A DNA stretch of 64,000 nt from Homalodisca vitripennis. Lineage: Eukaryota > Arthropoda > Insecta > Hemiptera > Cicadellidae. Made by a program: the position numbers and the translations under genes. Positions within the stretch are counted from its first letter, which is position 1; each line of letters starts with the position of its first letter. Below the pieces are notes generated by a model. The model had not been told where the DNA came from. It did not search any database and saw only the letters and a list, made by a program, of their open reading frames with translations. Below are positions 1 to 11,613 of the stretch, one piece after another. The stretch spans positions 134,678,001-134,742,000 of the forward strand of contig NC_060213.1 in the NCBI RefSeq assembly GCF_021130785.1. The letters are read 5' to 3'.

Positions 1-179
1 AGATTGTACCACCTTGAAGTTGGGGGAGTTCCGAAATTATCATTGAGCACATTATTTATGAAAAGGTCATAATCTTAGAAACTTCAAATTACATGGAAAA
101 TATGGAAGAAATTACTATTTAATATCTCAAGTGTCCACCATTTAAAAGAACTTGATGAGTAATAAAGATCGATTTTGGA
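1..179. other. AT-rich non-coding edge
   Basis: AT-rich sequence at the window start. I see no gene, repeat or RNA signal in it. Confidence 0.5.
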
Positions 180-690
180 AGAAGCTTGTTCTCAAGACTG
201 AACCCTGCGGTAGTCCACACCGCCGTGGCGACACCTCGCGACTCGGCGACCCGATCCTCTTCTTTTCCGATCCCATCAGACCCGGACCTCAGCGCCCAGT
301 TCGACTCTCAAATGAGCGCGTTATTGGTCATAAAAATCAATCGCGGCCGGGGTTTACGAGTTACCACAAATTTTTCTCAAGTGGTCCAATTAGGATGGAG
401 CGTTGCCGTGGCCGGCCCGCCCCCTGCCGCACGGGACTATAAATCCAACACCTCGCCTGTTAATTGTGGTTTATTACGGATCCTCGGTGTATTTATCGCG
501 GCGATAATTACCGGTAATTTATGAAAGAATGTTCCACAACGACTAATGACGGGCAACATGAGCCGGGCGGTCACCGTTGAGCTGCAGCAACTAACCGGAC
601 CGCTCTGCGCATGCGCAACCAGCCAGTCGGGGTTATGCGAACTGCTGTTGCAACAAATGTTCCGACAGTCTGACAGTCCTTATACATGTA
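180..690. promoter_or_regulatory. GC-rich island, candidate cis-regulatory element
   Basis: A compositional island stands out from AT-rich surroundings. It carries CG-rich words mixed with ATTA-type motifs, for example the TTATTGGTCATAAAAATCAAT stretch near 320 and GATAATTACCGGTAATTTATG near 500. A perfect TGCGCATGCGCA palindrome lies at 605-616, which matches the NRF-1/Ewg binding consensus. Short overlapping open frames run through it in several frames with no splice-bounded structure, so I do not call an exon. The regulatory role is inferred from composition only. An unrecognised exon or a CpG-rich repeat remains possible. Confidence 0.3.
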
Positions 691-1231
691 CGAAAATGTC
701 AGAATATGGTTTCAACTTGATGAAATCGCTTTATTGAATCATCAATCCTGTCGTTAAACCCAGATTTTGTACAATAAAGAACCAGGAGACATGCCCAAGT
801 ATTTGAATAAGATAAAAAATTAATATTGCATATTTCATACCAGCTTACATATAAGTTGTAGTTTCTGCAGCACCATACTGTAGAACAATGGGATTCCTGT
901 AGTGGCTTATTAAAAATGTCTACCTTTACACGTTCGTCCATTTCAATAAACAACAATGAAAGATAAAACTAAGCAGAACTTATTTGCTATAGCTACTCCA
1001 ATCACCATCATCGTCACTGTTTTTAAATTAATGCTTTTACATAACTTAAACCTCGGAACCCCCGAGGCCGTGGTTGGGTGGCATTACAAACCTCTCCTCG
1101 TTTCATTTCCCCATTTCCTAATGTATGTTTATTGCAGAAATAATAATTACTGCTTTGTAACTATGAAATACGAGTCAGCAGAGGTGTCTACGTAAAAAAT
1201 GTAAAGTTTCTCTTAAAGTCCGTAACAAAAT
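691..1231. other. No gene seen
   Basis: AT-rich single-copy-looking DNA. The open frames here are short and show no recognisable protein features. Confidence 0.5.
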
Positions 1232-1448
1232 GCCAATGGCGCAGTGAAGCGGGTACGGCGGTTATCGCAAGATACCGAATCAAGCAACGCAACGTCGAGC
1301 GTGGCTGCTGCTTTTATGGGTAACCGCTGAGCGATCCTGTCCTTGCAAGCAGCCCGCCTGCCCGGCCGTTGGTAGTGGTTCAGAAGTCACCTTTAGGCCG
1401 TTGATCCCCGGGCTACGTGTTAGAGAGGGCTTCTTAGCCCTTATTGCT
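1232..1448 (+). mobile_element. 5S-rRNA-derived SINE, copy 1
   Basis: The first about 90 bases resemble a 5S rRNA gene: GCCAATG start, an internal block CCGAATCAAGCAACGC that matches the 5S box A region (CCGAAATTAAGCAAC...), then a GATGGGT-like box C segment (here TTTTATGGGTAACCGC). After the 5S-like head comes an unrelated body with CCTTGCAAGCAGCCCGCCTG and a GAGAGGGCTTCTTAGCCC hairpin-like end. This layout is that of SINE3 elements, which use the type 1 pol III promoter of 5S genes. A 5-bp CAACG duplication interrupts box A in this copy. Two more copies occur at 21376 and 49760, which shows it is a dispersed repeat and not a 5S gene. Confidence 0.75.
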
Positions 1449-3452
1449 GTACGAGTAGTTGATGTTTAAAATTTTAAACTTTTGACCAATCCGTTCACAT
1501 ACTTTTTACAACTGCACGCAAAACATGGTTATTATGAGACCGGTTCTCGTGACGAAAATTGATTCTCTGCAAGATTGGAGTTGGATTGACAATCAATAAT
1601 GGGAAGGCTGAGAGTAATGTATAAGGTGTAAATTCGTCTTGGGCCATTCAATCACCACACACAGACCGAACCGACTGTCAAGGGCAGGGGGCGTGAAATC
1701 AGCCCTTTGCTGGACTGAGGGCGGTCTGGCTCGGACAAACAGTGATCTTCTCCCTCGCCTCTCACAGGGTTTCAGCAGTACTTTAGGAGTGCTTAGGAGA
1801 AAATAATAAGACGTTTTTGTTAAGACTACCAGTATAACCATAGCTTAACAGTTTTAATAAGCAGTACAAAATTAATTTAAAATTAATATTATTTCTCTAC
1901 TATTTTCTCATTGCCATCATAGTTACTTAAGACCAATTTAAAATTAGCTAACGCTCAGCCAAATCCATAGTGACACGCACCATCACTGACCTCAATGTTC
2001 TTTATATAGAAATGAAGGTGCATGCAAAATTTCTAGTATGTAGGTCAATTCGTTATCATATTATATGATTTTCCGGACAGACTGAAAACCTGAAATAAAG
2101 TGGATGTGAATTGCATTCGTGACACAATTGTTCACAATTGACAATGTTTTATAAAATTAAATATTTTGACCTTAGTATGTAACAGTGCAATAACTGGATT
2201 GCCCATAATAGTTTTCTTTTCGGAAATGCAAATTTCAATTATATAACTGAATGGCCCCATATTTTGAGACTGATCTAGATATGACAAGATACGCTTATTT
2301 ATTCTTTAAGGTAATTTTCAATGACTTATTCATTGTAAGAAACAGTCGTCATGAGACTACATAGAGCACACACACTCATTCTACACAAAATTGAACTTAT
2401 ATTCACTATATAATTGATTGATGTCCTGTCCCTTAAACATCCATTGGTAATGCATTATGAAATGAAAATATCACTCAAAATTCAGCTGAGAGGAGTTTCG
2501 TACATACATAAAATCAGGATTTACTGCAAAAATTCAGAGATTTCTAGTAACTGGCAAAACAGAAAGGTTCACGGAGACAACTCTATATAGGGAACACGAT
2601 GATGAGATCTTAACCTCCACTTGTTGCAACGAAGGGGTTCAAAAAATTGTTTGGATTTTGATAAAAATGTTAAGTAAATTTCTGACCCACGGGTGTAAAA
2701 GAGCGGAAGCGTAGGGCATATCACAGTGTTTGTAGAGTACGAAACTACCACTACGTTAAAGGGTTCAGTCCACGGCGCTACCACCCTACCCGCCTGTGTG
2801 CCAGTGTTTCACTAATTGAATCGACCCAAGACGATATTTACACCTTACACACGTTGTAGCTGTAACTGTACACCATCTCGGCAACCTCTGTAGACCTCTA
2901 TCGACTCTGCTTCTTCTCTTCTGGCTATCTCCGTTGTAACTTTGTCAACTGAATTGTCACGTGACACGAGAAACAACTAATTTTATTAGTTGTTGATGAT
3001 ACATTTTGTTAATGTAGATTTGTTGAAAACAAGGAAATTTATTATGGTGTTTACTACAGACCACTTAAAATTAATTTTCAGAACCATGGCTATACGTTAA
3101 TGAACTAATACACTTTAAAATTAAAAATCTGTTTACAGTCAATAACGAGTTTTGGAAAGTTATTGAGAACACTGTATCTCATATTAATTGAAAATAAATA
3201 ACTAAGTTATAGAACCGAAGTGCAACTCCCACATCATGTAAATCTGATGTTATCTACGATTCCAGGTATAAAGAAATACTACGAATTAATTTTAAGAAAT
3301 ATAGTACATCCCAGCTCAACCTTGGGTGGTTAAGGAGTATTTGTTTTCCAAATTGGATTTTCGCAGTTGTAAATATTGCCAGGACCAGAACTCTCGTCTT
3401 TCGGATTCCACGTAAAAATTGTAGGAGCCTCTCCATTGTTTTTCTTTTCAAA
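1449..3452. other. No gene seen
   Basis: AT-rich non-coding DNA. It contains only short chance frames on both strands (for example near 1600-1840 and 2570-2780, minus). No splice-bounded exon, repeat array or RNA gene is visible. Confidence 0.45.
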
Positions 3453-3660
3453 TGAGACGCCGATCCTCCGATAAGCCTTATTTGCCTGTCCTCATGGGCC
3501 ACTGGCGTGTGCGAGGATCTTATCAAACAGAATAGAGGGAGAGTCGATACAGAACAAGGTCGATGATACTGACAAAAGTGCTACGGTCACAGACAGGATT
3601 TGAGCCTACGCACAGATCCAAAGCGCAGCGCTTTAGACCACTCGACTATCGGCACTCCCA
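3453..3660 (-). mobile_element. tRNA-derived SINE, copy 1
   Basis: On the minus strand it opens with TGGGAGTGCCGATAGTCGAG, a tRNA-like head with a degenerate box A, followed by a box B region (AGGCTCAAATCC). The body has the family signatures GTACTG/TCGACTCTC, AAGATCCTCGCAC and CCAGTGGCCCATGAGGAC. The tail ends in GGATCGGCGTCTC. The head resembles a type II (Leu/Ser) tRNA. Part of the anticodon-variable-arm region is shortened here. It was recognised by comparison with six other copies in this window. Confidence 0.8.
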
Positions 3661-3898
3661 GTATTTTAGCTTTGCATCAAGACCTTCATTGAAACAATAT
3701 GAAAATTTAGAAAACTTCTTAGGCGTGCCGTGAAATTAAAGCTCGGTTAAAGAACCACGTAAAACATTGTCCGGTAAATGTACACTTGGATCAACAAAAA
3801 TCCTACATTTAAATAACAACGGCCTATAATTAATTGCCAAAGCTTGACTGCTGAAGATTACTACTATATGGCCACACCACAGTAAGGCCAACGTTGGA

Positions 3899-3983
3899 GG
3901 GTCAGCGGGAGCAATTTCACGGGCACTGCCTTCCCCCCCTCCCCCCGCCAGCCAACTTGCTTTTTACTTATTGTTAATTGAAC
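3899..3983. repeat. Duplicated block, copy 1 (partner at 6402)
   Basis: The block GGGTCAG...ATTTCACGG...ACTGCC, then a C-rich stretch, then CAACTTGCTTTTTACTTATT and GTTAATTGAAC recurs in the same order and orientation at 6402-6499. The last 31 bases are identical between copies while the C-rich middle differs in length and sequence. It is either a dispersed repeat or a duplicated regulatory element. Confidence 0.65.
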
Positions 3984-4139
3984 ACGGTCCGATACAAGTG
4001 GTATCTAAACACCTTCTGGCTTGTTTGACCCTTATCCTCCATTGCCGCCGAGTCTTTTACACAACAATCATCTTATTATAAGTCGACGAATAAAGGAAAG
4101 GATAATAGGATGTCGGAATTTGCATAGTTATAAGTTACA

Positions 4140-4200
4140 AAAAATATATCAGTACGCTTCGAGGGTTAAGATCTACCTTCTTCTTTAGGTTTCATAACAC
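4140..4200 (+). repeat. Degenerate fragment of the CTTCTTCAGG-type dispersed repeat
   Basis: The words CAGTACGCTTCGAGGG, AAGATCTACC and TTCTTCTTTAGGTTTC align, in order, with the better preserved copies at 7940 and 25856 (ACTACGTTTCGAGATCTGCA ... CTTCTTCAGGT). It is strongly diverged and only the 3' half is visible. Confidence 0.4.
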
Positions 4201-5167
4201 CATGAGCGCGGCAATGGATTGGCACTGACAATTTACGTTTTCATCAATAGCATGAAGTCCAAATTGGAAAAACTGGAGAGCAGTCTCTAGACTGCCATCC
4301 TTTAGTTTTAGTTCCTGATCAACGAAATTGAACACGATTTTTCGTGCACGTTCCTGTAATCGTGTACTTTACGAATAAAATACTGAAAATTTCATAATAT
4401 TATTATTATGGGCAACTTTATTGAAAAAGAAAAGTCAAGGTATTTCAAGGCAATTTATAGAAGTTATAGTGGAAATTAAAAGAGCACGTGTACATTAACA
4501 GAAAAGGTAAAGAACTGGAACAGCAGCAACTAATGAAGTATGACAGTTGTTGTAAGAAAACAATGACAAAATGGAGAATTATTAAAACAAACACACTGTT
4601 GGATTAGACGCTTGTCTCTGTGTTGTGAGACACACGGAGGAAGTAAAGCGTGCTCCAGAAAAGAAAAGGCGGATGAATGAATCGTAGATGAATGTCGTGA
4701 TGTCGATGTCCAGTTGGCAAAACAGTCGATGTTGATGAAACAAAGGATCAGTACGTTAATAGATTCCGTGGAACAATCCAGGAGACTTACTGAACCGGAA
4801 ATCGTAAAACTCGAAATAGAAATTTGTTACACAGGGTACAATAAAATATCCGCGAAGTCACCAAGGCTGACACTGACCCAAAGTCAATCAGATTGTATAA
4901 CTCTTGGATTGGAAGGATAAACTCATGAGGGATTGACATACTTCCGAAAGCTTCTTTAGTTATGAAATAAATCCTGTCACAGATAACTCTTTGAAACCTA
5001 TCCGAGCGGATGAGGCTCCAGCATTGTTATCCTGTTTTACAAATCCATTATGATGGTTTACGTTTCTAACGATCTTTTAACGACCGTAAATTATGAGGCT
5101 GTTGATTGTTTCATGATAGTGTTCCAGTTTTCCTGCAGCCGAAGCTGACCGTAATTGAGTTTACTTT
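4201..5167. other. No gene seen
   Basis: AT-rich non-coding DNA with a 68-codon frame near 4714-4920 (plus) that has no recognisable features and ordinary composition for the region. Confidence 0.4.
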
Positions 5168-5435
5168 GAACCATTGCAATTACGAAATCGTTGGTCAATG
5201 CCAGAAAATCGATAGTCCTATAACTGACATATGTACGTAAAAATTCACAAGTTTTGAAACATCAAGAATTAAAGTCGGACTCTTAAAAAGATCAACGTTT
5301 GTGCATCGTCATTTCGAAATCATTGGGCAAATTGAGCAAATCGATAGTCCTCCGATTGACATCTGTACGTCAAATTGCACCAGTTCTTCACCCATTTCAA
5401 GAATTATAGTCCGACTTCTTAAAAGATCGAAGTTC
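5168..5435 (+). repeat. Tandem duplication, period 132 bp, two copies
   Basis: TACGAAATCGTTGGTCAA...AATCGATAGTCCT...GACATATGTACGT...AAGAATTAAAGTCGGACT CTTAAAAAGATC is followed directly by a diverged second copy (TTCGAAATCATTGGGCAA...AATCGATAGTCCT...GACATCTGTACGT...). The shared word AATCGATAGTCC starts at 5207 and again at 5339. The 79-codon open frame in the second copy is a by-product and has no counterpart in the first copy. Confidence 0.75.
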
Positions 5436-6069
5436 GCGAACGGAGTTGGATACAAATCGAAGTTGATTGGCCGGCGGCGACCAGTCATCGCCAGCCGGGA
5501 AGAACTTCTATCGTCGTACAAGCTCTATCTGTTTACATAGGAAACTTATCAATTAGTGGACCAGCTAGTGTTTACTGTATTCTCGTTTCTGATACCATAT
5601 GCGTTTTCAGAACCTTATTTCTTTTTCAACTTGACACAGACTGAATCACAGAATCTATTTGTTCCCCATTAATCGTTTTATGAAACTGTGTCACTAAAAG
5701 GATTTTGTGCAAAATATAAAAAGGGAACTGATTTCTGATGTTTGGATATTTTTTTTCGGTTCGGGTTCCTGATTTAACATTGTTAACTTTCACCAGGAAC
5801 ACGTCTATGTATACAAAAGATTATTTCCCTTTGTTCATGTTACACCTTCTCGCGTTAAAGAGAGCATGAGCTGGACGAGTTAATCTGCAATAGTGCTTTT
5901 GCTTTTAAATAGAAACCTGTAATAATAATGACATTGACAATAATTTCTCAGTTCCATGGGCAGGCAGGCTATAATAAACTCTCTGGAAGTGTGTGTGCAT
6001 CACATAACATGATAAAACGTTTCCAAAACGGCTTAAGTGCTGAATATAGATACGATTTTTTCGTGAAGG
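5436..6069. other. No gene seen
   Basis: AT-rich DNA without recognisable features. Confidence 0.45.
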
Positions 6070-6165
6070 TGAGAGGGTTTTCGGTCACTTGCCATAGTTC
6101 AGTCATACCTAAGAAATGAGAAGACTATGTTTTGGATATGCATTCTGACCTCTTCCTAAAAATCC
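6070..6165 (+). repeat. Diverged copy of the CTTCTTCAGG-type dispersed repeat
   Basis: GGGTTTTCGGTCACTTGCCA, TAGTTCAGTCA, ACTATGTTTTGGATATGCA and TCTGACCTCTTCCT follow the same order as TTTTCCGGACATTTGCCA, CGTTCAGTGAAA, ACTACGTTTCGAGATCTGCA and TCTGATCTCTTCTTC at 7940 and 25856. It is an old copy. Confidence 0.5.
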
Positions 6166-6401
6166 ATATTTTAGACGGAGTGTTCAATGTGGAGCATTTA
6201 ACCGTTGGAAATTAACCATAAATCGGTTTTTCAATATAAACAGACCTATTTACCGTATAATTCATAGATTTTGAGAAACATTTTGAGCCTTTCCTCGTCT
6301 ATACATGTTAGGGGCTGTCAAATTGTGTAGTGAGAGTAGTGAAATATTTGGTGAGATACAATCCACGCTGCCATCGCCGGTCGGAGAGGGTGGTCTGTTT
6401 G

Positions 6402-6499
6402 AGGGTCAGTGTGGGCTAATTTCACGGCCACTGCCCGTCGCGCCCCCGGCCACCCCTTCCACGCCCGGCAACTTGCTTTTTACTTATTGTTAATTGAAC
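6402..6499. repeat. Duplicated block, copy 2 (partner at 3899)
   Basis: This is the second copy of the block at 3899-3983, with the same final 31 bases (CAACTTGCTTTTTACTTATT GTTAATTGAAC) and a longer, GC-rich middle (CCCGTCGCGCCCCCGGCCAC). The surrounding 6360-6620 is also comparatively GC-rich. Confidence 0.65.
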
Positions 6500-7935
6500 T
6501 GGCCAGCCGAGGTATCGGAAACTACTGCGATGTTACCTCCTCCACGGCCTCCTGCAGCTGCGGGGTGTTCAGTTCCTGTTATTGTGCCACTGTCCACTTC
6601 TACAGTCTAGAGATAATTATATCCATGGAAGACTCGTCTCTAGGGGTGGTTTCGAGGTAATCCAGGATTATTTCCCCCAAATTCGCGCATTTCTACTATT
6701 ACAATGGAACAAAATCCAAATTTTAAAGGACGTTCTCCACTTTGATATCAAAATCATACTTTACGAATACAAAAACCCTTTTTAGTGACCTTAAGGTGAC
6801 ACAATATTATGTTGGTTATAAACCTTTTAAGATGGTAAAATCTATTTTGGGTTTGTAAAATATTTGTTTGTGTTAAATTATTTAAGCTAACTTCACTAGG
6901 TACAAAAAAATATGAAAAGTATTTCCTACTCTAGCTCTTTATGAAATTACCAGCACTTCATGTAAGAAAATTAGACAATACGTTAATCGGTCCAAAATAA
7001 CAACGGCTGAAAATAAAAATGTTTAATTTTTACAATATGTACACAAGTTGTAACTTCAGGGAGTGACATGTTTTTTACAAATAATTTATGACGTAACGAA
7101 GTCATATTTTAAAAGGTTAATGTAGATAATTTAAGAAATCGACACGTATTTAAATATTTTGTCTTGCCAAAATCAATACGGTTTACAAATAAAAACAACA
7201 TGTCAACCCCTGACAATACAACTCACGTATATCCTGTCAAAGTTACACATTGTTATCTTCAGTCGTTTTTATTTGGGGCTGATTATAAAATTGTCTCATT
7301 TTCACAATTTAAAGGCCTGTAAATTACTCGACTGAGAGAACATTTCTACTTTTCTATCCATTGAGAATTGATATTTAAGGGCTGTGAATTTAAAATAAAA
7401 CGTATTATACATGAAAGGAATATCATCATGTTCTAATGGCCATAAAATTTCTGAACGCTTCATTGTAATGTTGTAACCCATTAACGCCTAAATCTTGTGG
7501 TTTTGTTGAAATCTAAATATGATATACATCTACAACTGTACTTAAGTCTCCTTGTATCAGATGTATATGTGATTTCAAAAAAAGTTGTCTACCAGTCTTT
7601 GAAATACTTTGGCATGCCAAAGGTGAACATAAGGTCAAAAACAGGAAAATGGGGTTTGAATGCGACGTGATCAGGGGTGTCCTCTAGTAAAGTTTAATAT
7701 AATTACTTCTCAACTTCAATAAAACTTGTCTAGTTTTGCTTTAAAGTTAAGAGACTAATGAAGTACATCTTGCAAAGCACTTCTCCCTTTCGATATTGGT
7801 GTTCACTAGTTTAAGAATCAATTTTAACAATCTTAAGAAACAAATTAGATTGTTACTGACTGCTGTTTAATACTTAGATAACTTGACTAAACATATTTTT
7901 ATCTGTAATAATCTCTGCAACTGATGCTCTATAAT
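6500..7935. other. No gene seen
   Basis: AT-rich non-coding DNA. Apart from short chance frames to 6785 there are no long frames and no recognisable repeats. Confidence 0.45.
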
Positions 7936-7939
7936 TGTA

Positions 7940-8065
7940 GAAATGTGAAGGAAACAGGATTTTCCGGACATTTGCCATCGTTAAGTGAAAGAAAAATCAG
8001 TAACTACGTTTCGAGATCTGCAATCTGATCTCTTCTTCAGGTGAATAACTAACCTAACACATAAT
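7940..8065 (+). repeat. Dispersed repeat, well preserved copy
   Basis: GTGAAGGAAACAGGATTTTC, CGGACATTTGCCATCGTTAA, ACTACGTTTCGAGATCTGCA, ATCTGATCTCTTCTTCAGGT and GAATAACTAACCTAACACAT recur nearly unchanged at 25856-25985. The CTTCAGG...CGAAACG-like composition recalls the ends of Penelope-like elements, but no open frame is attached, so the class is unassigned. Confidence 0.75.
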
Positions 8066-9154
8066 TATAAACTAGGTTAAAATAAACAAATCATACCAGA
8101 TCTTTGTGACACGCCTATGTCAGGAATCACAACCACGTGTAGAAATGTGGTTAAACGAAAAATTCTCGAAATTGCAGTTTTTAAACACATTCCACAAACA
8201 GCTGTCTCTTTGAAAGTGAAAATGGTCAATTAATTATCTAAGAGATTTCCGAAAAGCAGGTGAGTGCAAAATTAGGAATTTATTTTCAACTTCTGTAACC
8301 CTTATGCACAAAAGTTTGCTGAAAAAGGCTAGTACATCGCTATTTTTTGTAGAGTTTCTTCTATACTAATGGCATTTAGAGCGATTGTAACAAGTTTTTC
8401 GAGGGAAAACGGTGATAAAGCAGTTCCGAAACTTTGAAAAGATCAGCTTGATACATCGTGCAAACAGAACCACGAAGTACGGGGAGGAAACCGAGCGATC
8501 CCTGAGTCCTGTAGGGATTGCAAGGATCGATGCCCAAGTATCAAAACTTAATCGCATCACTTATACTTAGTCAGTAAGCTACTTAGAGTCAACGGGCAAT
8601 TGTAACTTGGCGTCTGCTCGTAATTCCGAGCGGTGTAACCTGACCACCGAGAAAAATCTTTCTCAGAATTTTTGTCGCATAACCTCATCAGGGTTTATGT
8701 AACAATTCACAGAAATTATTACTAATGGGCTCAATATCGTGTATAACAAAAATTCAGTATTGGCAAGAATATTAAAATAATATGTAATAAAAATACAATT
8801 TTCATAATGCAGACTTTGGTTGATATCAGCTACTTGCTCTGCTTTGTCAATAATTTGTTATAACCAATCAGCTGATAGTAAGTTTGGATTGAGAATGGCT
8901 GTCTGAGCATGAATATTATACTAATCGGCTGCCTTAAACCAAACTATCACAAAATTAATATTGGGACTTTGGAATTCCGGGGGGCAGAGCCAGTCAGGTG
9001 TATTTCAAATCCAAAGATTTTTTTTAGATAACCAAAATAGTCCAACAAAAACAAGATATTCTTTCATTTACCAAACACAAGTTTGGCTCTACCGATGCTG
9101 TTTTATGTCACTATCTTAGTGTATAATCTCAAAACAACTAATTACAATATTCGT
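8066..9154. other. No gene seen
   Basis: AT-rich non-coding DNA. The 64-codon minus frame near 8366-8560 has no recognisable features. Confidence 0.45.
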
Positions 9155-9850
9155 GAATTTAGGAGCTATGACATTATATGCTGTGAGATTAGGTGGTATA
9201 GAACGGTTTTAAACTTTATTTCACACATAATTGTTGCGTATTAGTTCAAACCAAGTTTTGGTGGGTGAGAGGTAGGCTAACGCTGCTTTTCTTCCAAGAG
9301 GCTCATAAGTTGGCAATTTTGGCAATCTCTGTTAGATTTAGGCGGTATGAGATTATATTCAACGAGATTAGATGCTATAGGTCGGTTTCAAGCTTTATTT
9401 TACACATAATTGTTTCGTATTGGTTCAAACCAAGTTTTGGTGGGTGAGAGGTAGATGAACGCTGCTTTTCTTCTAAGAGCCTCATAATTTGGTAATCTGG
9501 CAATTTTTGGCAATCGCTGGTGGATTTAAACGGTATGAGATTATACTCTATGAGATTAGGTGGTATAGGACGGTTTCAAACTTCATTTCACAAATAATTG
9601 TTGTGTATTGGTTTGAACCAAGCTTTGGTAGGTGAGGGCTAAACTAACGCTGCTTCCCTTCAAAGAGGCTCATTATTTGGCAATCTTGCAATTTTGGCAA
9701 TCGCTGTTGGGTTTAGACGGTATGAGATTATGTTCTATGAGATTAGGTGGTATAGGACGGTTTCAAACTTTCACATATAATTGTTGCGTATTGGTTCAAA
9801 CCGATCTTTGACTAAGGCTGCTTCCTTTCTAAGACACTCGTAATCGGTTA
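9155..9850 (+). repeat. Satellite-like array, unit about 183 bp, about 4 copies
   Basis: The block CAAACCAAGTTTTGGTGGGT recurs at 9247 and 9426, then diverged at about 9614 and 9797, giving spacings of 179, 188 and 183 bp. Each unit also contains GGTATGAGATTATATTC, GAGATTAGGTGGTATAGG and CACATAATTGTTGCGTATTG. Units are about 80-90 percent alike by eye. The first unit is partial and the last is decayed. A 60-codon frame inside is incidental. Confidence 0.85.
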
Positions 9851-10983
9851 ACGTTGGAACGAATAAGGTGGAAGTAAAAAGAAGTATTATATACTTTGAA
9901 ATTATATTCACGATTTTCCCCCTAGCATACCAACATGCGCACGTGGAATCGGTTAAGTAATTTGGAAAACTGATTATCTGACGTTAGATAAGGCAATCAA
10001 GGTATGCATGCAATAATAAAGAGTTCTTTTATGTCTCACCGTCGATAATTACTCGTAGTAAGTCTAATAACCTACTTTGTTTCAAGTGGAGATATGATAA
10101 GAGGAATTAGTATTTAACTGTGGCACTTTTTAGATTCCGGCAAATTCGTATCTCGTAATAGTAAGCGTTGAGATTGTGGATGGCTAATTGAACTGTGTGA
10201 AGCACTTGACAATTTTCTGTTGGTACTTAAGAACTGTAGTATATGGCTATATCAATGACGTTTAAGATTCCGATGAAATACAAAGTTATTGCATTGACAT
10301 TAATGGATTCCGTATAACCGAAAATTAATCGATGTTCCATAAGAACATCGATTTGGGAATTCAGCACAAATTATATATCAAAACCTAAAAGTTCTAGCAC
10401 AAATTATCTAATTTTGAAACGCAGAGTACTTATCCGGAAGTTGATACTTGCTTAAATTGCAATCTGTCAGAACTTATCTCAATCCTTTCGAATCACAAAT
10501 CAAATTGTAAAAGAAACAAATATGATGCTAGTCGGCAGCAGCCTAAGCCTAAGAACTGAGAGAATAATAGTTAGTACAAAGCAAAGTTTATATGTTGCAA
10601 AAAACATACATGTGCTGTTTTCAATTAACAGGCTGAATGTTTTCACCATGACTACATAAAAACGATTGGCATTATAGACTGCGTTAGTCATGCTGATTTC
10701 TTTCTTGATTACTAATCTTACTTAAGAATTTATACCTATTCGTTCCGCTATGTCTTTTCCACAGTGTCACTTCTTACGTTTTTTGCACGCACACACCTTA
10801 TAGATGTCATAAACGGCTTGTAAAATAGTTTTATTCGTCTCCTGTGGTCTTTAAAGGGGAGAAAATTGGTTCAATAATTTGTAAAACAATGCATTGCATA
10901 GCGTTGCAATATTCGTTATATATAACTCCACATTATAGGGTTATCTGTAAATTGGTATAAAGAAAAGTCAACTAGATCCTTTA
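9851..10983. other. No gene seen; one short hairpin
   Basis: AT-rich DNA. The only structured item is a perfect 11-bp inverted repeat, AATCGATGTTC / GAACATCGATT, with a 5-nt loop at 10327-10353. A 63-codon minus frame near 10500-10691 has no recognisable features. Confidence 0.45.
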
Positions 10984-11117
10984 AAAAAATGTTTTTATTG
11001 CCATACAGGTGTTTCGGTCCACATGTGTATATTTACTTGTTTATTATTTATTTAGAGTTAATGTACACTGATCTGGTTGAATACCGAAACACGTGTACGG
11101 CAATAAAAACATTTAAA
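10984..11117. repeat. Hairpin element with 35-bp inverted repeats
   Basis: Arms at 10984-11018 (ends ...CAGGTGTTTCGGT) and 11083-11117 (starts ACCGAAACACGTG...) are reverse complements with only about four differences. Both include the word CAATAAAAACATTT or its complement. The 64-bp spacer has CTGATCTGGTTGAATA. No transposase is present. It could be a small MITE-like element or the inverted ends of a larger retroelement family. Confidence 0.75.
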
Positions 11118-11159
11118 ACAAGGGTTCTAGTTCACTTTTTATTATACTAATATATAATA

Positions 11160-11160
11160 A

Positions 11161-11237
<77 letters not shown>
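11160..11237. repeat. (AT)n microsatellite
   Basis: An almost pure AT dinucleotide run of about 77 bases broken by one G. It directly precedes the tail of a SINE. Confidence 0.95.
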
Positions 11238-11239
<2 letters not shown>

Positions 11240-11242
11240 GCT

Positions 11243-11466
11243 CTTTTTTTAAGGAGAAACCGATCCCGCCTTATTCTGCCCGTCCTCATGGGCCACTGGC
11301 ATGTGCGAGGATCTTATAAAACGGAATATGGGGGAGAGTCGATACAGTACAGGGTAGATGGTACTGATAAAAAGTGCAACGGTCACAGACAGGATTCGAA
11401 CCTACGCTATCTCTAACTCAGACTCACAGTCCAATGTCTTAGACCGCTAGTCCATTGGCACTCCCA
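11243..11466 (-). mobile_element. tRNA-derived SINE, copy 2
   Basis: This copy keeps a perfect box B (GGTTCGAATCC) on the minus strand, downstream of GTGCCAATGGACTAGCGGTC (box A region) and the variable-arm-like GAGTCTGAGTTAGAGATAGC. The body has GTACCATCTACCCTGTACTG, AAGATCCTCGCAC and GGCCCATGAGGACGGGC. The tail ends in CTCCTTAAAAAAA next to the (AT)n run. It lies just downstream, in minus sense, of the candidate exon at 11614-11768, so it would be intronic. Confidence 0.85.
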
Positions 11467-11613
11467 CGTATAGAAGCTAAAATCGGGAATATTAGACTCA
11501 TAAGTAAAGCCTCTTTTCAAAAACTACCCGACCACAGGATGCAGACTCATTCGAAATTTCATTCTTCTACACAGGAATTGCAACGTTTCATTAAATCAAT
11601 CAAAACAACTCAC

